NCBI GenBank assembly: GCA_035480415.1
Contig: DATIHT010000082.1
Span: 1-17,694 of the forward strand
Direction of reading: 5' to 3'
Origin: DATIHT01 sp035480415
GTDB taxonomy: Bacteria; Patescibacteriota; Microgenomatia; Curtissbacterales; GWA2-41-24
DNA: 17,694 nucleotides
The notes below the pieces were generated by a model. That model had not been told where the DNA came from. It did not search any database and was given only the letters and a program-made list of their open reading frames with translations. The translations under genes and the position numbers were made by a program. Positions 13,874-17,694 of this stretch are shown piece by piece (positions within the stretch are counted from its first letter, which is position 1; the number at the start of each line of letters is the position of its first letter).

Positions 13874-14506
13874 TTATGATCCTTTGTACTCCCATTCAAT
13901 GTTGTTGTTGGAATTTGCAGAAACTTTGCTACAGCCTTCAGAAGGTGAATTGCCATTAACTTTGTATACCCACCAGACAGAATTTGGGTTACCAATACCG
14001 TTTATTTGGTAAACAGCATTGCTGCCATAGTTGCTTTCGTATCTCATGTTTAGGCTTGAAATTTTTCCCTGATCTAGTGCTTTTGATAAAACATCGCATT
14101 GGTTTGACCCTTGAGGAACATCCACGTTTCCTGCCGATGCGCCATTAATTTTTAAAGAAACCTGAAATGTTGGCGTTTGGCTTGTGCTTGAAGGTGTCGG
14201 AGAAGGTGATGATTGTTGATTTGACGATTGGTTATTTTGTGAAATTGGGCTTTTTATCTGTGGCGTTGAGGTTGGGGAGGCTTTTGAAATTATTGTTTGA
14301 GTTTTTATTGTTGAGGATGCTGTAGGTGTCGGCGACGGCTCTTCCGACACTTGAGTGGTAGCAGATTGTACCTCTGGCGTTGTTTCTTTTTGAACAGTTT
14401 CTCTTTTAGGCGGATAAAGCCAAAATCCGAGTGCGATTAAAAACGACACTGCCGAAATTATTAAAAGCGGCGAAATATTTTTAAAAATGTTAGTTATTTT
14501 TTTCAT
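13874..14506 (-). CDS. membrane-anchored DUF4430 protein, transcobalamin C-terminal-like
   Basis: 210 aa, first gene after the cobalamin riboswitch. An N-terminal uncleaved-looking membrane helix (about 12-30) is followed by a Ser/Thr/Pro/Gln stalk (about 31-112) and a globular DUF4430-like domain (113-209). The diagnostic stretch is NPNSVWWVYKVNGNSPSEG (173-191), followed by the strand IEWEYKG (203-209). DUF4430 is related to the beta domain that closes over cobalamin in transcobalamin and intrinsic factor. Cys137 and Cys192 may pair outside the cell. The ATG has GGGGG 6 nt upstream, and that site lies in a hairpin of the riboswitch platform. Together with the next gene it looks like a two-protein version of eukaryotic transcobalamin. 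Ligand binding is inferred. Confidence 0.78.
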   Translation of the reverse strand: MKKITNIFKNISPLLIISAVSFLIALGFWLYPPKRETVQKETTPEVQSATTQVSEEPSPTPTASSTIKTQTIISKASPTSTPQIKSPISQNNQSSNQQSSPSPTPSSTSQTPTFQVSLKINGASAGNVDVPQGSNQCDVLSKALDQGKISSLNMRYESNYGSNAVYQINGIGNPNSVWWVYKVNGNSPSEGCSKVSANSNNNIEWEYKGS

Positions 14507-14507
14507 T

Positions 14508-14539
14508 AAAAACCCCCATTTCGAGGCGAGGAGGTTTTT
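14508..14539 (-). promoter_or_regulatory. Shine-Dalgarno-sequestering hairpin before the DUF4430 gene
   Basis: AAAAACCTCC (14539-14530) pairs with GGGGGTTTTT (14517-14508), 10 bp with one G-U and a 12-nt loop. The 3' arm contains the ribosome site GGGGG, 6 nt before the ATG. CTCCTCG (14533-14527) in the 5' arm is also the exact complement of CGAGGAG (14640-14634) in the aptamer's B12-box region, offering an alternative fold that frees the ribosome site. Confidence 0.6.
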
Positions 14540-14541
14540 TC

Positions 14542-14567
14542 AAAAAAAACTTCCCAGAGAGGAAGTT
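14542..14567 (-). terminator. intrinsic terminator of the riboswitch platform
   Basis: AACTTCC (14567-14561) pairs with GGAAGTT (14554-14548) across a 6-nt loop, and T residues continue to 14542. It lies between the aptamer and the first gene, so premature termination is a likely readout. Confidence 0.8.
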
Positions 14568-14614
14568 AATGTTTGTTACTTCATCTCCTTTGCTCGAAGG
14601 ACTATTAGTTCTAA

Positions 14615-14780
14615 TCAAAGGCCTTCGACCCGGCTCCTCGTTTCACTCGGAGTAAACTCTTCACATCGAGCGTTGTTGAAAAATGTTTTGCAACGTTCGG
14701 TGGTTCAAATTTATATCGAGCGCAAGCGAGATAACGGTTGCGGCACAGCGTCTGATTTACACAGACTTCGGAACCTTTGA
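14615..14780 (-). ncRNA. cobalamin riboswitch aptamer
   Basis: A 166-nt RNA element leading the operon. Closing helix P1: TCAAAGG (14780-14774) with CCTTTGA (14621-14615), perfect 7 bp. The core reads GTGTAAATC...GCTGTGCCGCAACCGTTA (14763-14733), matching the conserved AAATC, CGCTG, CCGCAAC-GT pattern of cobalamin aptamers, with GTCTG/CAGAC pairing around it. Near the 3' end AACGAGGAGCCGGGTC (14642-14627) corresponds to the B12 box (AGYCAGGAGACCTGCC) with several differences. TCGAAGG (14628-14622) can pair with CCTTCGA (14601-14595) to make a helix that excludes P1, a typical switching arrangement. Natural targets are cobalamin uptake and activation genes, as found here. The class subtype was not determined. 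Confidence 0.85.
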
Positions 14781-14788
14781 TATTTATT

Positions 14789-14814
14789 GATCCTGAAATT
14801 AATTCGGGATGACA
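14789..14814. repeat. REP-like half element
   Basis: GATCCTGAAATTAATTCGGGATGACA resembles one arm of the palindrome at 6580-6637 (GATTCCGAAACAAGTTCGGAATGACA) and folds by itself through CCTGAA/TTCGGG. It sits in the 5' leader between promoter and aptamer. Confidence 0.6.
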
Positions 14815-14857
14815 ATTTTAAAATTTTATTTTTTTAAAATTATCAATTTTTAAACTG

Positions 14858-14873
14858 CTTACCACTTGGTAAG
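14858..14873. promoter_or_regulatory. 16-bp perfect palindrome at the operon transcription start
   Basis: CTTACCA-CT-TGGTAAG, 7-bp arms. It begins at about +1 of the promoter at 14909-14881, so it could be a repressor operator or a 5' stabilising hairpin. The regulator is unknown. Confidence 0.55.
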
Positions 14874-14880
14874 TTGTGTA

Positions 14881-14909
14881 TTTATAATAGTATTATAAAT
14901 TTTTGTCAA
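14881..14909 (-). promoter_or_regulatory. promoter of the cobalamin operon
   Basis: Perfect TTGACA (14909-14904), 17-bp spacer, TATAAA (14886-14881). Expected start near 14874, giving a leader of about 370 nt that contains the palindrome, the REP-like half element and the riboswitch. The TGA stop of the upstream gene is part of the -35 box. The stretch 14815-14857 is nearly pure A/T with no further element. Confidence 0.8.
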
Positions 14910-15292
14910 TACTCTGATCCTAATAGTAAGTTTGGATCTATATGAATAATCTCTAATTGTGTTGCAGTACAGACTTGTTCTTGTTTAAGGCCAAGCCTCT
15001 CTAAAACTCTAATCCCTAAAATGGGTGAAAAATTACCTGGAACTATGGTCATAACTACCTCTGTAATACGAGCATTTCCCTCTATAAATGACACGGCTTT
15101 TTGAAGATTTATTGTTCCCGCATCTGTATTTAAAATCTGATTACAATAGTTTTGGCAACCGTAAATTTCTGCATGATGTTCAGGGAGAATTAAATCATTT
15201 GAAATATCTTTAAGAATTGGCTCAATTTGCGTTTGACCGCTTTCTGTCGTGAGTGTTAAATGGTACGTTTCAACTGTTCCGCTTGTACCCAT
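14906..15292 (-). CDS. hypothetical protein (128 aa)
   Basis: I do not recognise a family. 128 aa, acidic, no signal peptide or membrane helix. It has two to three cysteines in one cluster (YGCQNYCNQIL, about 44-54) plus one near residue 107, and a patch ILGIRVLERLGLKQEQV in the C-terminal third. The frame looks real: it sits 25 bp after its upstream neighbour in the same direction, and its stop is used as part of the next promoter. The composition is AT-rich. It is probably co-transcribed with the 260-aa gene upstream. Confidence 0.55.
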   Translation of the reverse strand: MGTSGTVETYHLTLTTESGQTQIEPILKDISNDLILPEHHAEIYGCQNYCNQILNTDAGTINLQKAVSFIEGNARITEVVMTIVPGNFSPILGIRVLERLGLKQEQVCTATQLEIIHIDPNLLLGSEY

Positions 15293-15317
15293 TTCGATTA
15301 AATTCGCTGAGATATAT

Positions 15318-16100
15318 TCATTTAGCTATTTCCCCTTGAATTTGCTCCTGTTCTGCTATTAAATTCATATTCTGGAATTTATTATCAAACCAATTGAGAA
15401 TGGCATCAACTGCTTTGGGGATCCTTTCTTTTACTTGAAAGGCGGTCTTAGAGCTAAATTCTTGAATTTCTTCAGATAGGTCATTAGAAAAATTTCCAAC
15501 GCTTAATAATTCTTGTGTAGTTTCAGCGGCGATTGAAAGAACTGGGATTGATTTTATTCTTTCAAGTACCTTTTCTATGCTTTCTCTGTTTTTAATAAAA
15601 TCTGCAGCGAAGAAAGCTTCGATCCATTCGCCTGTAATTTCAGATTGTAAGTCATCCAGGGAGATCTCGTTATCTATAGGAGCACCTAGAAAGGTGCTCT
15701 CATTTATTGGTAAAAGTCCAATGTGTTCATTTTTACCTTTTGCCCTATTTTGATGTTTAACTGATACATCGCACGCTAGTAAAGTGCTAAAAAATATTTC
15801 TTGATCTTTAATAATTAAACTTGGATTTTCAATTTTTCTACTCCAGTTGAATGGAATGTCACTTCTTTGAATGATTAGCATGCCATTTTGCACTCTAATC
15901 GAAGGGCTAAGATCAACAATTCCTGCATACTTATAAAACTTAAGGTTGAATAATTCTTTCCATGGAGATTTCCAATCCACTTTATAATCTTGTACGGAGG
16001 CTGTTTTTCCAAATACGCTGTTTCCCTCTTCGTCCGTTTTTAGGTGAACTTCTGGGTGTCCATCAATTCCTTGTATGAAATTATCGTTATATACTGGCAT
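15318..16100 (-). CDS. hypothetical protein (260 aa)
   Basis: No family recognised. 260 aa, ATG start, no signal peptide or membrane helix, so probably cytosolic. The N-terminal half looks beta-rich with Trp and aromatic residues (DYKVDWKSPWKELFNLKFYKYAGIVDL, about 38-64). The C-terminal half is helical and charged (IKNRESIEKVLERIKSIP and later EEIQEFSSKTAFQVKERIPKAVDAILNWF). It lies 56 bp after nrdJ. That gap is AT-rich and shows no clear terminator or promoter, so it may be read through from nrdJ. No evidence ties it to cobalamin apart from position. Confidence 0.6.
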   Translation of the reverse strand: MPVYNDNFIQGIDGHPEVHLKTDEEGNSVFGKTASVQDYKVDWKSPWKELFNLKFYKYAGIVDLSPSIRVQNGMLIIQRSDIPFNWSRKIENPSLIIKDQEIFFSTLLACDVSVKHQNRAKGKNEHIGLLPINESTFLGAPIDNEISLDDLQSEITGEWIEAFFAADFIKNRESIEKVLERIKSIPVLSIAAETTQELLSVGNFSNDLSEEIQEFSSKTAFQVKERIPKAVDAILNWFDNKFQNMNLIAEQEQIQGEIAK

Positions 16101-16156
16101 TTTACTTTTAATATATTAATATTTGCGTACATAAGAGTTTTAGTACACTTACTATT

Positions 16157-17694
16157 TTAGCTGCATTTACTCCAACCACATGTTGGATTAACACAACTTC
16201 TGCAGCCCTCTTTGTAGACAAGCGGACTACCACAATCCGGACATGCAGTGAACTTATTTTCAATAATTTTTTCCTCGTTAACTTTCATCATTAAATCCTG
16301 TGAAAGCAAAAGAGGTGTTGCATTTGGAACAGTCATTTGAAGACTGACACCGTTGCCACTTACGGAAACACCGTTTGAGGCGGACATTTTGTGTCCTGAT
16401 CCGTTTCCGTTCGTATGACCATTGGTGTGTCCGTTTGTGTGGCCATTACCATTTGTTGTGGCGACACCAGGTATAATTGGTGATGATTGGGTGTTAACTT
16501 CTTCGTGTGTTTCTTCCAGGTCCTGTCCAATTGGCAACTGAAGCTGTTTTGCGTTGGCAATATCAATTAAAGATTTCCCAACTGCATCAAATGCTGACAA
16601 GATACTATCCGGGCCAAAACCGTATGGAGTTCCGCAGGAAATACCAATTAAGTCTGATGCGACTTCTTCAAGACTTGCCCCATATTTGAGCGCGCGTGAT
16701 GCTAATCTGCCCGTTACTTCTGCTGCCCCTGAAATGTAGCCACCGGTTTTACCAATTGTTACAAACACTTCGACCGGGGAATTATCTGCATCACGAAATA
16801 CGGATGTGTACACATAACCAACGTCTGCCTTTTTGCGAACACGCATACCCAATGCTTCTTGAGGTGTTGGTCTTTTTTGTGGAACTTGCGGCATTTCTTC
16901 TCCGTCTTCTGCTGCGATTCTCGTGCCTGCAAGTTGGTCGTAATATGATTTACCTTTTTTGACTTCCAGAACTTGTTTCATCCTTGATCCGTCGCGGTAG
17001 ATGGTTATCATGTTGCAACCCAGTTCGTAACTTAGCCAGTATGCTTGTCTGACATCATTTACAGTTGCCTCGTTGGGGAAGTTGATTGTTTTGGAAATAC
17101 CGTTGTCAGTGTACTTTTGGAAAGCAGCTGCCATTCTGACGTGGTCTTGTGGCGCAATGTCTCCGGCAACTACAAATGATTTTCTGAGATCTTCCGGGAT
17201 TTCGTCCAGATTCTGAACAGAACCTTTATTTTCTTCGATTTTGGCAAGAAGATCTTCGCTGTCCAAACCTCGCTTTTTCAGTTCTGCCTCAAGGTACTTG
17301 TTTGTTGTGAAAAGTCTTTTGCCTTCTATTGTGTTTTTTGCATAAGTAAGTGCAAAGTGAGGTTCAATTCCAGAAGAACAGTCTGCAAGAAGCGAGATGG
17401 TTCCTGTTGGTGCAATTGTTGTTCTCGCTCCGTTTCTTGGTTTGATTTCACCTTTTTTGTCGTATCTTGAGCCTTTGAACCCTGGAAACACTCCCCTTAT
17501 TTTGGCCAGATCCACGCTTGCATTGTCTGCCTCGAGTTGGACAAATTGCATCACTTTTTCTGCCAGCTGGAATCCTTCCTGGGTGTCGTATCCCATTTGG
17601 AGTTTTACAAGCATATCGGCCCAGCCCATTACTCCAAGTCCGATTCTTCTGATTGTTGATGTCATTTCATCGATATCCTTAATTGGATATTCGT
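16157..17694 (-). CDS. nrdJ: class II (adenosylcobalamin-dependent) ribonucleoside-diphosphate reductase, C-terminal part
   Basis: Truncated at the window edge: codons continue in frame beyond the first visible ATG (17665) to 17694, so that ATG is internal. It makes deoxyribonucleotides using a radical from adenosylcobalamin. Visible parts: the C-terminal half of the barrel with RNGARTTIAPTGTISLLADC (about 17440-17380), SSGIEPHFAL and NGISKTINFPNEAT. Then the TSCPD domain (VFVTIGKTGGYISGAAEVTGR ... LIGISCGTPYGFGP, about 16790-16610), a Gly/Asn/His/Thr linker with three tandem NGHT units (about 16450-16390), and a C-terminal zinc-ribbon CPDCG...GCRSCVNPTCGWSKC (16245-16160) typical of B12-dependent enzymes. 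Its cofactor is what PduO, encoded 5 kb downstream, produces. Confidence 0.95.
   Translation of the reverse strand, partial: EYPIKDIDEMTSTIRRIGLGVMGWADMLVKLQMGYDTQEGFQLAEKVMQFVQLEADNASVDLAKIRGVFPGFKGSRYDKKGEIKPRNGARTTIAPTGTISLLADCSSGIEPHFALTYAKNTIEGKRLFTTNKYLEAELKKRGLDSEDLLAKIEENKGSVQNLDEIPEDLRKSFVVAGDIAPQDHVRMAAAFQKYTDNGISKTINFPNEATVNDVRQAYWLSYELGCNMITIYRDGSRMKQVLEVKKGKSYYDQLAGTRIAAEDGEEMPQVPQKRPTPQEALGMRVRKKADVGYVYTSVFRDADNSPVEVFVTIGKTGGYISGAAEVTGRLASRALKYGASLEEVASDLIGISCGTPYGFGPDSILSAFDAVGKSLIDIANAKQLQLPIGQDLEETHEEVNTQSSPIIPGVATTNGNGHTNGHTNGHTNGNGSGHKMSASNGVSVSGNGVSLQMTVPNATPLLLSQDLMMKVNEEKIIENKFTACPDCGSPLVYKEGCRSCVNPTCGWSKCS

Noticed and set aside
14582..14596. AAAGGAG followed directly by ATG-AAG-TAA in the riboswitch platform, a possible mini-ORF
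   Set aside because: There is no spacing between the ribosome site and the ATG, and it would encode two residues. The sequence is better explained as a duplicate of the P1 strand CAAAGG used in switching.
16101..16156. Promoter or terminator between nrdJ and the 260-aa gene
   Set aside because: Only AT-rich self-complementary runs such as ATATTAATAT are visible; no paired -35/-10 with good spacing and no GC stem with T-run.
16157..17694. Intein or split within nrdJ
   Set aside because: The visible part reads continuously through conserved RNR motifs, the TSCPD domain and the zinc ribbon with no insertion carrying splicing motifs.

Overview
The window looks like part of a Patescibacteria/CPR genome, most likely Microgenomates-like. 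The signs are AT-rich DNA with short intergenic gaps, a tRNA without an encoded CCA, DUF5667-type and Pro/Ser-tailed surface proteins, class II ribonucleotide reductase, and stacked ATGA or TAAATG gene junctions. This placement is inferred from gene content; no marker gene fixes the taxonomy. Almost everything is on the minus strand. The exceptions are tRNA-Glu and one secreted protein gene near 3.6-4.4 kb.

Layout from the right (transcriptional upstream) end. (1) 17694-16157: 5'-truncated B12-dependent ribonucleotide reductase (nrdJ). (2) 16100-14906: two unrecognised genes. (3) 14909-14508: a strong promoter, a 16-bp palindrome at the start of transcription, a REP-like hairpin, then a cobalamin riboswitch aptamer with a terminator and a Shine-Dalgarno-sequestering hairpin. 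(4) 14506-9192: a tightly packed operon with a membrane-anchored DUF4430 (transcobalamin-C-terminal-like) protein, a secreted and anchored alpha/alpha-toroid repeat protein, a DUF6580/ECF-S-like membrane protein, an RluB-type pseudouridine synthase, PduO-type cobalamin adenosyltransferase, a heavy-metal-binding/MauE fusion, and Lgt. (5) 9205-6656: lon, with a CIRCE-like operator woven into a TTGACA/TATTCT promoter and a hairpin leader. (6) 6637-6580: REP-like palindrome, then hppA (K+-independent H+-pyrophosphatase). (7) 4446-3772 (+): DUF5667-like secreted protein. (8) 3697-3625 (+): tRNA-Glu(CTC). (9) 3406-65: greA, translationally coupled to a zinc-site-less M49 (dipeptidyl-peptidase III-like) paralogue, followed by a paralogue that keeps the zinc site. 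A possible gene start runs off the left edge.

The main biological story is a riboswitch-controlled cobalamin capture and activation locus. The two halves of a transcobalamin/intrinsic-factor-like protein (toroid plus DUF4430 lid) appear as two adjacent, membrane-tethered proteins. They are followed by a putative substrate-specific membrane transporter and the adenosyltransferase that makes AdoCbl. The known consumer of AdoCbl, NrdJ, is encoded just upstream. This suggests a scavenging route for an organism with no visible de novo B12 synthesis. The riboswitch assignment rests on recognisable core motifs and pairing; cobalamin binding by the proteins is inferred.
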